Assembly (NCBI RefSeq): GCF_003330845.1
Contig: NZ_CP026121.1
Span: forward strand, 5,375,501-5,439,500
From: Streptomyces sp. Go-475
GTDB lineage: Bacteria > Actinomycetota > Actinomycetes > Streptomycetales > Streptomycetaceae
Length of the DNA stretch: 64,000 bases
Direction of reading: 5' to 3'
The number at the start of each line of letters is the position of its first letter. Positions within the stretch are counted from its first letter, which is position 1. This document shows positions 1-7,886 of the stretch, in pieces. The translations under genes were made by a program, and so were the position numbers. The notes below the pieces were generated by a model. That model searched no databases. It was given only the letters and a program-made list of their open reading frames with translations, and was not told the DNA's origin.

Positions 1-95
1 CGTCCCAGGCGCTGACGGGACCGGTGGCGCAGGCCCAGTCGATCGCGGGCATCCCGGTGGTGGGGCAGGCGGCCGGGCTGCTGTCGCAGCAGTAG
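1..95 (+). CDS. 3' end of an unidentified protein
   Basis: An open frame enters from the window edge and ends with TAG at 93-95. The visible 30 residues end in a small/hydrophobic Gly-, Ala- and Gln-rich tail (SQALTGPVAQAQSIAGIPVV then GQAAGLLSQQ). It ends 13 bases before a strong hairpin, which supports a real gene end. Tails of this composition occur in small secreted Streptomyces proteins, but there is too little sequence to name it. Confidence 0.45.
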   Translation, partial: SQALTGPVAQAQSIAGIPVVGQAAGLLSQQ

Positions 96-108
96 GCGCG
101 CACGCGAA

Positions 109-148
109 GAAGCCCCGGCCCTCCCGGACGGAGGAGAGCCGGGGCTTC
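109..148. terminator. bidirectional hairpin terminator
   Basis: An 11-bp perfect inverted repeat (GAAGCCCCGGC / GCCGGGGCTTC) with an 18-base loop lies between the plus-strand gene ending at 95 and the minus-strand gene ending at 166. It can serve both convergent units. Confidence 0.8.
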
Positions 149-165
149 GGCTGTGGGGCGCCTGG

Positions 166-1053
166 CTAGTACGACGAACCCGACGCGCCCAGCGAACCCG
201 TGGGGTGCCAGACCGTCTTGGTCTCCAGGAACGCCGTCATGCGGTCGATGCCCGGGGTCTGCGCGTAATCCACAGGCTGTGGACGGAGCACGCGCTTGAG
301 GTTGTCGGCCGCGGCGATCTCCAGCTCCTTCGCCAGGGCCTCGTCGGCGCCCGCGAGGTCGATCGCGTTGACGTCCTGGTGGGCGGCGAGCGGAGCGGCG
401 ATCTCCGCCGTGCGGCCCGACAGGACGTTGACCACGCCGCCGGGGACGTCCGAGGTGGCCAGCACCTCGGCCAGGGACAGCGCGGGCAGCGGGGCCTTCT
501 CGCTGGCCACCACGACCGCCGTGTTGCCCGTGGCGATCACCGGGGCGAGCACCGACACCAGGCCCAGGAAGGACGACTCCTGGGGCGCCAGCACCGCCAC
601 CACGCCCGTCGGCTCGGGGGAGGACAGGTTGAAGAACGGGCCCGCGACCGGGTTGCCGCCGCCGACCACCTGGGCGATCTTGTCGGTCCAGCCCGCGTAC
701 CAGACCCAGCGGTCGATCGTCGCGTCCACGACCACGGCGGCCTTGGACTTGCCCAGGCCCTCCGCGTCGGCCACCTCGCGCACGAACTGGTCCCGGCGGC
801 CCTCCAGCATCTCGGCCACGCGGTAGAGCACCTGGCCGCGGTTGTACGCCGTCGCCCCCGACCAGCCGCCGAACGCCTTGCGGGCCGCGACGACCGCGTC
901 CCGGGCGTCCTTGCGGGAGGAGAGGGGCGCGTTGGCCAGCCAGTTGCCCTTTGCGTCGGTCACCTCGTACACCCGGCCGCTCTCGGAACGCGGGAACTTG
1001 CCGCCCACGTACAGCTTGTAGGTCTTGAGGACACTGAGTCGCGTGTCAGACAT
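166..1053 (-). CDS. truncated aldehyde dehydrogenase family protein (no catalytic domain)
   Basis: This 295-aa protein aligns with the N-terminal cofactor-binding half of aldehyde dehydrogenases, for example DKIAQVVGGGNPVAG and VIATGNTAVVVASEKAPLPAL. A usual member has about 480 residues. It stops after the second half of the Rossmann domain and has no GQxC catalytic cysteine or downstream substrate domain. The NAD-binding FTGS motif is replaced by DLAGAD. It starts at ATG 1053, 8 bases inside the end of the intact dehydrogenase gene, so translation is probably coupled. The reading frame is clean, with normal codon use, so it looks maintained rather than decaying. It could be a regulatory or structural partner of the neighbouring enzyme; that role is inference. 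Confidence 0.75.
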   Translation of the reverse strand: MSDTRLSVLKTYKLYVGGKFPRSESGRVYEVTDAKGNWLANAPLSSRKDARDAVVAARKAFGGWSGATAYNRGQVLYRVAEMLEGRRDQFVREVADAEGLGKSKAAVVVDATIDRWVWYAGWTDKIAQVVGGGNPVAGPFFNLSSPEPTGVVAVLAPQESSFLGLVSVLAPVIATGNTAVVVASEKAPLPALSLAEVLATSDVPGGVVNVLSGRTAEIAAPLAAHQDVNAIDLAGADEALAKELEIAAADNLKRVLRPQPVDYAQTPGIDRMTAFLETKTVWHPTGSLGASGSSY

Positions 1054-2482
1054 CGAGGTACGCCTCCAGGCCGTGGCGGCCGCCCTCGCGGCCGAAGCCC
1101 GACTCCTTGTAGCCGCCGAACGGCGAGGTCGGGTCGAACTTGTTGAACGTGTTGGACCAGACGACACCCGCGCGGAGCTTGTTCGCGACCGCCAGGATGC
1201 GCGAGCCCTTCTCCGTCCAGATCCCGGCGGACAGGCCGTACGGCGTGTTGTTGGCCTTGGCGACGGCCTCGTCCGGCGTGCGGAACGTCAGCACCGACAG
1301 CACCGGGCCGAAGATCTCGTCCCGGGCGATCCGGTGCGCCTGGGTGACGTTCGTGAACAGCGTCGGCGCGAACCAGTAGCCGCTCTCCGGCAGTTCGCAG
1401 GCCGGGGACCAGCGTTCGGCGCCCTCCGCCTCGCCCTGCTCGACGAGCGAGGTGATGCGCGTGAGCTGCTCCTCGGAGTTGATCGCGCCGATGTCCGTGT
1501 TCTTGTCCAGCGGGTCGCCGAGGCGGAGCGTGGAGAGCCGGCGCTTCAGGGAGTCCAGCAGCTCGTCCTGGATCGACTCCTGGACCAGCAGACGGCTGCC
1601 CGCGCAGCAGACCTGGCCCTGGTTGAAGAAGATGCCGTTGACGATGCCCTCGACGGCCTGGTCGATCGGGGCGTCGTCGAAGACGATGTTGGCGCCCTTG
1701 CCGCCCAGCTCCAGGGTGACCTTCTTGCGGGTCCCGGCGACCGTGCGGGCGATCTCCTTGCCGACGGCGGTGGAGCCGGTGAAGGCCACCTTGTTCACGT
1801 CCGGGTGGGCCACCAGCGCCGCGCCCGTGTCGCCGTAGCCCGGGAGGATGTTGACGACGCCCTTGGGCAGGCCCGCCTGGCGGCAGATGTCCGCGAAGAA
1901 CAGGGCCGAGAGGGGGGTCGTCTCGGCGGGCTTCAGGACGACCGTGTTGCCCGTCGCCAGGGCCGGGGCGATCTTCCACGCCAGCATCAGCAGCGGGAAG
2001 TTCCAGGGGATGACCTGGCCCGCGACACCGAGCGGCCGGGGGTTCGCGCCGAAGCCCGCGTGGTCGAGCTTGTCGGCCCAGCCCGCGTAGTAGAAGAAGT
2101 GCGCGGCGACCAGGGGGAGGTCCGCGTCGCGCGTCTCCTTGATCGGCTTGCCGTTGTCAAGGGTCTCGAGAACGGCCAGCTCGCGGGAGCGCTCCTGGAT
2201 GATCCGCGCGATGCGGAACAGGTACTTGGCGCGCTCCGAGCCGGGCAGCGCCGACCACTTCTCGAACGCCCTGCGCGCGGCCTTCACCGCGCGGTCGACG
2301 TCCTCGGAACCGGCCTGCGCGATCTCCGACAGAACCTCCTCGGTGGACGGGGAGACGGTCTTGAAGACCTTGCCGTCCGCCGCCTCGACGAACTCGCCGT
2401 CGATGAACAGGCCGTAGGAGGGCGCGATGTCGACGATCGCACGCGACTCGGGGGCCGGGGCGTATGCGAATACCGATGCCAT
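1046..2482 (-). CDS. NAD(P)-dependent aldehyde dehydrogenase
   Basis: This is a full-length 478-aa aldehyde dehydrogenase. Visible motifs are IPWNFPLLMLAWKIAPALA with the catalytic Asn, the cofactor motif FTGSTAVG, LELGGKGANIV with the catalytic Glu, and FNQGQVCCAG with the nucleophilic Cys. The gene starts 5 bases downstream of deoC. The deoC product releases acetaldehyde from deoxyribose 5-phosphate, so oxidising acetaldehyde to acetate is the natural role here. That substrate is inferred from context; the family assignment is firm. It forms an operon with deoC and the truncated dehydrogenase. Confidence 0.9.
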   Translation of the reverse strand: MASVFAYAPAPESRAIVDIAPSYGLFIDGEFVEAADGKVFKTVSPSTEEVLSEIAQAGSEDVDRAVKAARRAFEKWSALPGSERAKYLFRIARIIQERSRELAVLETLDNGKPIKETRDADLPLVAAHFFYYAGWADKLDHAGFGANPRPLGVAGQVIPWNFPLLMLAWKIAPALATGNTVVLKPAETTPLSALFFADICRQAGLPKGVVNILPGYGDTGAALVAHPDVNKVAFTGSTAVGKEIARTVAGTRKKVTLELGGKGANIVFDDAPIDQAVEGIVNGIFFNQGQVCCAGSRLLVQESIQDELLDSLKRRLSTLRLGDPLDKNTDIGAINSEEQLTRITSLVEQGEAEGAERWSPACELPESGYWFAPTLFTNVTQAHRIARDEIFGPVLSVLTFRTPDEAVAKANNTPYGLSAGIWTEKGSRILAVANKLRAGVVWSNTFNKFDPTSPFGGYKESGFGREGGRHGLEAYLDV

Positions 2483-2487
2483 GGTGA

Positions 2488-3456
2488 TCAGTCCACCGTC
2501 ACGTAGTCGGGACCGGAGTAGCGGCCGGTGGCCAGCTTCTGGCGCTGCATCAGCAGGTCGTTCAGCAGCGAGGAGGCGCCGAAGCGGAACCAGTGGTTGT
2601 CCAGCCAGTCCTCGCCCGCCGTCTCGTTGACCAGCACGAGGAACTTGACGGCGTCCTTGGAGGTGCGGATGCCGCCGGCCGGCTTCACGCCCACCTGGAT
2701 GCCGGTCTGCGCCCGGAAGTCACGCACCGCCTCCAGCATCAGCAGCGTGTTCGCCGGGGTCGCGTTGACCGCGACCTTGCCGGTCGAGGTCTTGATGAAG
2801 TCCGCCCCCGCCAGCATGCCGAGCCAGCTCGCGCGGCGGATGTTGTCGTAGGTCGAGAGCTCGCCCGTCTCGAAGATGACCTTCAGGCGCGCGGACGTGC
2901 CGCAGGCCTCCTTCACGGCCGTGATCTCGTCGTACACCTTCAAGTATCGGCCCGCGAGGAACGCCCCGCGGTCGATGACCATGTCGATCTCGTCGGCGCC
3001 CGCGGCGACGGCCTCGCGGACATCCGCCAGCTTGACGGTGAGCGGGGCGCGGCCGGCCGGGAACGCCGTGGCCACCGAGGCGACCTTCACGCCGGAGCCG
3101 GCGACGGCCTCCTTGGCCACGGCCACCATGTCGGGGTAGACGCAGACCGCGGCCGTGCTGGGCGTCGTACGGTCGGTCGGGTCGGGCTTGACCGCCTTCG
3201 CGCCGAGCGCCCGGACCTTGCCCGGGGTGTCCGCGCCTTCCAGCGTCGTCAGGTCGACCATCGAGATGGCGAGGTCGATCGCGTACGCCTTCGCGGTCGT
3301 CTTGATCGAACGGGTGCCGAGGGAGGCCGCGCGCCCCTCGAGCCCGACCGCGTCGACGCCCGGAAGCCCGTGGAGGAAGCGGCGCAGCGCGCTGTCGGAC
3401 GCGGTGACGTCCTTGAGGGGGTGAGCTGCGGTGAGTGCAGAACTGGGCATGGTCAC
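2488..3456 (-). CDS. deoC: deoxyribose-phosphate aldolase
   Basis: This class I aldolase splits 2-deoxyribose 5-phosphate into glyceraldehyde 3-phosphate and acetaldehyde in the cytoplasm. The 322-aa product shows the DeoC TIM-barrel motifs: VCVYPDMV, the DEIDMV(I) segment, KVIFETGEL, the Schiff-base lysine in DFIKTSTGK, and VGVKPAGGIR. The start is probably GTG 3456: a TATGCT -10 element (3463-3468) ends 6 bases upstream, as in leaderless actinobacterial transcripts. ATG 3450 is the alternative, with GGTGA just before it. It leads a three-gene operon with two aldehyde dehydrogenase genes. A 12-bp palindrome sits just upstream of the -10. Confidence 0.95.
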   Translation of the reverse strand: MTMPSSALTAAHPLKDVTASDSALRRFLHGLPGVDAVGLEGRAASLGTRSIKTTAKAYAIDLAISMVDLTTLEGADTPGKVRALGAKAVKPDPTDRTTPSTAAVCVYPDMVAVAKEAVAGSGVKVASVATAFPAGRAPLTVKLADVREAVAAGADEIDMVIDRGAFLAGRYLKVYDEITAVKEACGTSARLKVIFETGELSTYDNIRRASWLGMLAGADFIKTSTGKVAVNATPANTLLMLEAVRDFRAQTGIQVGVKPAGGIRTSKDAVKFLVLVNETAGEDWLDNHWFRFGASSLLNDLLMQRQKLATGRYSGPDYVTVD

Positions 3457-3469
3457 CAGACGAGCATAT

Positions 3470-3481
3470 CTACGCGCGTAG
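3470..3481. promoter_or_regulatory. putative deo operator, copy 1
   Basis: CTACGCGCGTAG is a perfect 12-bp palindrome lying one base upstream of the TATGCT -10 box of deoC. The identical 12-mer recurs at 7275-7286 in front of the purine nucleoside phosphorylase gene. Sharing by two nucleoside-catabolism promoters indicates a common regulator. The DeoR-type protein encoded at 9501 is one candidate; a LacI-type protein is another, because a central CG palindrome suits that family. Confidence 0.7.
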
Positions 3482-3579
3482 CGGCTGTACAGCCCTCCGA
3501 CTGTCCTCGGGTGGATGGCGGGGCGCGGATGACAGGACGCGGATGACAGGGTGCGGAACCGGTCCGGCAGAATCGAGAC

Positions 3580-4287
3580 ATGACGAGCCCCGAACCCCAG
3601 TCACCGACACCGCAGCCTTCGGAGCCCGAGTCCAAGGACCGGGTGTACCGGTCGGTTCCGGCCATCGCCGGTGGGGCGATGCTGCTCGGCATCGCCGGGT
3701 GGATCGGCGTCGACGCGGTGATCAACGGCGAGGGCCGCACGCCCTGGCTCGCGCTCGCCGTGCTGCTCCTGGTCGTGCCGCTGGTCGTCGCCTTCACGCT
3801 GCGGCCCGCCGTGTACGCGGGGGACGACCGGCTGCGGATCCGCAATCCCTGGCGCGTCGTCGTGGTGCCCTGGGGGCAGGTCGCCTCCCTGCGGTCCGCC
3901 TACTCGAACGAGGTCCTCACCGAGTCCGGTGCGAAGTACCAGCTGTGGGCCGTGCCCGTCTCGCTGCGCGCCCGCAAGCGGGCCGCCCGGCGTGAGATGC
4001 GGGCGACGGCGCAGGCGCGGCGGCAGATGGGGCAGGGCGGGGGCCGCGGCGGCGCGGGGGCCGGTTCGCGGCTCGGGCTCGGCGGCACTCATGAGGCGGG
4101 GCCCCTGTCCGACGGGCCGGTGCGGGCCGAGACCGACCGGATCATGGACGACCTGCGCGCTCTGCACGAGGACCGGCGTGCGGCGGCGTCGGCGCAGGGG
4201 GAGGTGACCGTGCGATGGGCCTGGGAGGTCGTGGGTCCGGCGGTTGCCGGGGCGGTTGTGGTGCTGATTCTGGTGGCGGTGGGCTGA
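3580..4287 (+). CDS. PH domain-containing membrane protein
   Basis: The 235-aa product has a charged N-terminus and two adjacent membrane spans (about residues 27-45 and 52-70). A short beta-rich domain of the bacterial PH type follows, with VYAGDDRLRIRNPW and VVVPWGQVASL. Then come a basic, Gly-rich linker and a C-terminal span (about residues 214-234). This is a conserved actinobacterial membrane protein of unknown role. The assignment rests on the PH-like segment and topology. Its stop codon lies inside the first copy of a 20-bp tandem repeat. It is transcribed divergently from deoC. Confidence 0.75.
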   Translation: MTSPEPQSPTPQPSEPESKDRVYRSVPAIAGGAMLLGIAGWIGVDAVINGEGRTPWLALAVLLLVVPLVVAFTLRPAVYAGDDRLRIRNPWRVVVVPWGQVASLRSAYSNEVLTESGAKYQLWAVPVSLRARKRAARREMRATAQARRQMGQGGGRGGAGAGSRLGLGGTHEAGPLSDGPVRAETDRIMDDLRALHEDRRAAASAQGEVTVRWAWEVVGPAVAGAVVVLILVAVG

Positions 4288-4360
4288 CGTACGGGGTGGT
4301 GGGCTGACGTACGGGGCGGCGGGCTGGCGGTACGGGGTGCTCGGCTGACGTACGGGGCGC
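4281..4360. repeat. 20-bp tandem repeat, 4 copies, crossing a stop codon
   Basis: Copies lie at 4281-4300, 4301-4320, 4321-4340 and 4341-4360, with consensus GGGCTGACGTACGGGGYGGY. Copies 3 and 4 are diverged. The TGA of the PH-domain gene (4285-4287) is inside copy 1. The array separates that gene from the convergent phosphomutase gene ending at 4420. Confidence 0.85.
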
Positions 4361-4419
4361 TGGGTCCGGCGGTTCGGTGGTTCAGGGCGGCGCCCGGCCG
4401 GGAGCCGGGCGCCGGGGTG

Positions 4420-6051
4420 TCAGATTCCCGCCGCCGTCGACAGGTCTCGCTTGATCGACTCCAGGAGGTCCGTCGCCTGCGCGCGGGCCCCGGGCAGGTC
4501 GGTGTGTGACGCCACCGGGATCACGACCTCCAGGTAGCACTTCAGCTTCGGCTCCGTGCCGCTCGGGCGGACGATGACCCGGGCGCCGTCGAGCGTGTAG
4601 CGCAGGCCGTCCGTGGGCGGGAGGCCCGCCGTGCCCTGGGTGAGGTCGTCGGTGCGAGTGATGGGCAGTCCGGCCAGCTCGGTCGGGGGCTGCTCGCGCA
4701 GGCGGGTCATCGCCGCCGCGATGAGGGAGAGGTCCCGCACGCGGACCGACAGCTGGTCCGTCGCGTGCAGGCCGTGCTCCACCGCCAGGTCGTCGAGGAG
4801 GTCGAGGAGGGTGCGGCCCTCCTCCTTCAGCTGCGACGCCAGTTCCGTGACCAGGAGCGCCGCCGTGATGCCGTCCTTGTCGCGGACGCCGTCGGGGTCC
4901 ACGCAGTAGCCGAGGGCCTCCTCGTAGCCGTAGCGCAGGCCCTCCGCGCGGGCGATCCACTTGAAGCCGGTGAGCGTCTCGACGTGGCGCAGGCCCGCCT
5001 TCTCGGCGATGCGTCCGAGGAGGGAGGAGGAGACGATCGACTCGGCGAACGTGCCCGTCGCGCCGCGGCGGACCAGGTGGGCGGCGAGGAGCGCGCCGAC
5101 CTCGTCGCCGCGGAGCATGCGCCAGTCGGCGCCGTCCTGGACGGCGACGGCGCAGCGGTCCGCGTCCGGGTCGTTGGCGATGATCAGGTCCGGGGCGGTC
5201 TCCCGGGCCCTGGCGAACGCCAGGTCCATCGCGCCGGGCTCCTCCGGGTTGGGGAACGCGACGGTCGGGAACTCCGGGTCGGGGTCGGCCTGCTCCGTGA
5301 CGAGGACCGGTTCCGGGAAGCCGGCGCGGGCGAAGGCGGCGAGGAGGACGTCCTTGCCGACGCCGTGCATCGCCGTGTACACCGTGCGGGCCGTGCGCGG
5401 GGTGTCCTCGGCCAGGACGGCGTCGGTGCGGGCGAGGTAGGCGTCGAGGACGCTGTCGTCGAGGGTGTCCCAGCCTTCGGTGGGGCGGCGGACGGTGGTG
5501 AGGGACGGGACGGCGGCGATCTCCGCGGCGATGTCGGCGTCCGCCGGGGGGACGATCTGGGAGCCGTCGCCGAGGTACACCTTGTAGCCGTTGTCGCGGG
5601 GCGGATTGTGGCTGGCGGTGACCTCCACGCCGGCGACCGCGCCGAGGTGCCTTGTCGCGAAGGCGAGGACGGGGGTGGGGAGGGGGCGGGGGAGGACCGC
5701 CGCGCGCAGGCCGGCGCCGGTCATGACGGCGGCGGTGTCGAGGGCGAAGTCGTGCGACTTGTGGCGGGCGTCGTAGCCGATGACGACGAGGCCGTTGTCG
5801 TGGCCCCGCTTCCTGAGGTACGCGGCGAGGCCCGCGGCGGCGCGGATGACGACCGAGCGGTTCATGCGCATGGGGCCGGCGCCGAGTTCGCCGCGGAGGC
5901 CGGCGGTGCCGAACTGGAGGGTGCCGGAGAAGCGGGCGGCGAGCTCGGCGTGGTCCTGGGCGTCGATGAGGCGGGCGAGCTCGGTGCGGGTGTCCGGGTC
6001 GGGGTCCTCGGTGAGCCAGGCCTGCGCCTGTGCGATGAGTTCGTCGTGCAC
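4420..6051 (-). CDS. phosphohexomutase / phosphopentomutase family enzyme
   Basis: This 543-aa alpha-D-phosphohexomutase has all four active-site loops: phosphoserine TASHNPP, metal loop DPDADR, sugar loop EEALGY and phosphate loop RPSGTEPK. Family members interconvert 1- and 6- (or 5-) phosphates of hexoses or pentoses. The gene lies 373 bp downstream of purine nucleoside phosphorylase and next to deoC. Converting ribose or deoxyribose 1-phosphate to the 5-phosphate would therefore close the nucleoside salvage route. Phosphomannomutase or phosphoglucomutase activity cannot be excluded from sequence. The start is GTG 6051. Confidence 0.88.
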   Translation of the reverse strand: MHDELIAQAQAWLTEDPDPDTRTELARLIDAQDHAELAARFSGTLQFGTAGLRGELGAGPMRMNRSVVIRAAAGLAAYLRKRGHDNGLVVIGYDARHKSHDFALDTAAVMTGAGLRAAVLPRPLPTPVLAFATRHLGAVAGVEVTASHNPPRDNGYKVYLGDGSQIVPPADADIAAEIAAVPSLTTVRRPTEGWDTLDDSVLDAYLARTDAVLAEDTPRTARTVYTAMHGVGKDVLLAAFARAGFPEPVLVTEQADPDPEFPTVAFPNPEEPGAMDLAFARARETAPDLIIANDPDADRCAVAVQDGADWRMLRGDEVGALLAAHLVRRGATGTFAESIVSSSLLGRIAEKAGLRHVETLTGFKWIARAEGLRYGYEEALGYCVDPDGVRDKDGITAALLVTELASQLKEEGRTLLDLLDDLAVEHGLHATDQLSVRVRDLSLIAAAMTRLREQPPTELAGLPITRTDDLTQGTAGLPPTDGLRYTLDGARVIVRPSGTEPKLKCYLEVVIPVASHTDLPGARAQATDLLESIKRDLSTAAGI

Positions 6052-6424
6052 GGTGTGGTGTCAGCCTCTCCGTTTGTCGTGGTGCAGGTGGGAGTGCATG
6101 CGGCGCCTGTGGCTGCTTCGGTGGGGGTGCGCGCCTTCGCCTTCTCGCCGGGGGGTGGGGCGGGACCGCGCCGGGGGGGTGTCCGTCCTCGGAACGGCGC
6201 GATGGGGTTGCGTACCGACTGACCGTTCGTTGACGCGCCAACCGCTGCGGGCGGACACCCCCCGGCACGTCCCCTGCCGCCGTGCGCGGGTGCGTGATCG
6301 CTCACCTGGCTGCGGGCCATCGTGCCTCCCCCAGTGCCTTGAGGGCCTGGGAGGTACCGCCGTGGGAGGCACCCCGTTCCGCCGGGCTGCGGACCCACCC
6401 GGCCCCAGCACCGGCGCGGGATGC
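6052..6424. repeat. gene-free stretch with a dispersed intergenic repeat (copy A, 6308-6420)
   Basis: No convincing gene lies in these 373 bases. Bases 6308-6420 are the reverse complement of a sequence at about 19922-20100. Shared blocks, read on the minus strand, include GTGCTGGGGCCGGGTGGG, GGTACCTCCCAGGCCCT and GGGGGAGGCACGATGGCCCG. Copy A lacks an internal block of about 55-60 bases present in the 19.9-kb copy. The remainder (6061-6300) is G-rich and otherwise featureless. Confidence 0.7.
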
Positions 6425-7249
6425 TTACAGGCGTCCCAGGACCTGGGCGAGCAGGGAGCCCATGCGCGTCGCCGAGTCGCGGCCCGCCTGGAGAACCTCT
6501 TCGTGGTTCAGGGGCTCGCCCGTCATGCCCGCCGCGAGGTTCGTGACGAGGGAGATGCCCAGAACCTCGGCGCCCGCCTCCCGCGCGGCGATCGCCTCCA
6601 GGACCGTCGACATGCCCACCAGGTCCGCGCCGATGACCCGGGCCATGCGGATCTCGGCCGGAGTCTCGTAGTGCGGGCCGGGGAACTGGGCGTAGACGCC
6701 CTCCTCCAGCGTGGGGTCGACCTCCTTGCACAGGGCCCGCAGGCGCGGGGAGTACAGGTCGGTGAGGTCGACGAAGTTGGCGCCGACGATGGGGGAGGTG
6801 GCGGTGAGGTTGATGTGGTCGCTGATCAGGACCGGCTGGCCGGGGCGCATGCCCTCGCGCAGGCCGCCGCAGCCGTTGGTGAGGACGACCGTCTTGCAGC
6901 CGGCCGAGACGGCCGTGCGGACGCCGTGGGCGACGGCGGCCACGCCGCGGCCCTCGTAGTAGTGCGTCCGGCCCAGGAAGACCAGGGCGCGCTTGTTGCC
7001 GATCCGGTACGAGCGGATCTTGCCTCCGTGGCCCTCCACCGCCGGCGGCGGGAAACCGGGCAGCTCGGTGACCAGGAGCTCGGCCTCGGGGGCACCCAGG
7101 GCGTCGACGGCCGGGGCCCAGCCGGAGCCCATCACGAGGGCGACGTCGTGGGTCTCGGCGCCCGTGAGTTCGCGCAGGCGGGCCGCGGCGGCGTCGGCGG
7201 CGGCGTGGGGGTCGCCCTGGATGTCGTCCGGAAGAAGAGATGCGTTCAC
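6425..7249 (-). CDS. purine nucleoside phosphorylase
   Basis: This 274-aa enzyme belongs to the trimeric PNP/MTAP family. It phosphorolyses purine (deoxy)nucleosides to free base plus (deoxy)ribose 1-phosphate. Motifs are [11 protein letters not shown] at the phosphate loop, [33 protein letters not shown] and [15 protein letters not shown]. The start is GTG 7249: a TACCCT -10 element (7257-7262) ends 7 bases upstream, suggesting a leaderless mRNA. The 12-bp palindrome shared with deoC sits in its -35 region, linking the two genes in one regulon. Confidence 0.93.
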   Translation of the reverse strand: MNASLLPDDIQGDPHAAADAAAARLRELTGAETHDVALVMGSGWAPAVDALGAPEAELLVTELPGFPPPAVEGHGGKIRSYRIGNKRALVFLGRTHYYEGRGVAAVAHGVRTAVSAGCKTVVLTNGCGGLREGMRPGQPVLISDHINLTATSPIVGANFVDLTDLYSPRLRALCKEVDPTLEEGVYAQFPGPHYETPAEIRMARVIGADLVGMSTVLEAIAAREAGAEVLGISLVTNLAAGMTGEPLNHEEVLQAGRDSATRMGSLLAQVLGRL

Positions 7250-7274
7250 GCCGATGAGGGTAGCCGGTGAATGC

Positions 7275-7286
7275 CTACGCGCGTAG
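7275..7286. promoter_or_regulatory. putative deo operator, copy 2
   Basis: The sequence is identical to the 12-bp palindrome at 3470-3481. Here it occupies the -35 region of the phosphorylase promoter, 12 bases upstream of the TACCCT -10 box, so binding would block RNA polymerase. Confidence 0.7.
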
Positions 7287-7364
7287 ATGGCAGAGCTCAC
7301 GGGGCGGCGATCGTTGTCTTGTCGTTTCCGACGAAGGGGTGCCCGAGCGGTGCCCGGGCGGTCG

Positions 7365-7802
7365 TCAGCAGGGGCGCTTGCGGAGTTCCATGACGTAGTC
7401 GTGGGGGGCGCCGGCCGACTCGGCCGCGTCGGCGATCTCGCCCAGGTAGCGGGCGGAGGGCAGGCCGCCCTCGTAGGCGTTGAGGGTGAAGGCCCACGCC
7501 TGCTCATCACCCTCCAGGGTGTGGACCCGTACCCGCGTGCGGCGGTAGATGTCGAGGCCCACGCCCTCCCAGCGGTCGAGCGACTCCTCGTCCATGGGGG
7601 CGATGTCGTACAGCGCGACGAAGACCTGGGAGAGGGGGTCCTCGACGATCGTCGGCAGGGCGCCCTCCCAGCCCATGTGCTCGCCGCCGAAGGTCAGTCG
7701 CCACCCGTTCAGCCAGCCGGTGGCGCGCAGCGGCGAGTGCGGGGCGCGGCGGGACATCAGCCGCGCGTCGAGGTTGCCGGCGTACGCGGCGTAGAGCGAC
7801 AT
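7365..7802 (-). CDS. gamma-glutamylcyclotransferase-like protein
   Basis: The 145-aa product begins with YAAYAGNL, the GGCT/AIG2 N-terminal glycine loop (usually Y-x-YGSNL). It continues with WRLTFGG and [19 protein letters not shown], the conserved core carrying the likely catalytic acid. Family enzymes release 5-oxoproline from gamma-glutamyl compounds. The substrate in a mycothiol-producing actinomycete is uncertain. It starts at ATG 7802 and is divergent from the LpdA-like gene. Confidence 0.8.
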   Translation of the reverse strand: MSLYAAYAGNLDARLMSRRAPHSPLRATGWLNGWRLTFGGEHMGWEGALPTIVEDPLSQVFVALYDIAPMDEESLDRWEGVGLDIYRRTRVRVHTLEGDEQAWAFTLNAYEGGLPSARYLGEIADAAESAGAPHDYVMELRKRPC

Positions 7803-7886
7803 GGGGAGAGGGTACGGCAGGCCGAACGGCGTCACTCCCGCAACAGAGCCGCCCCGGGGCGGTGCCGCCCCGAGGGGTGCGGGACA

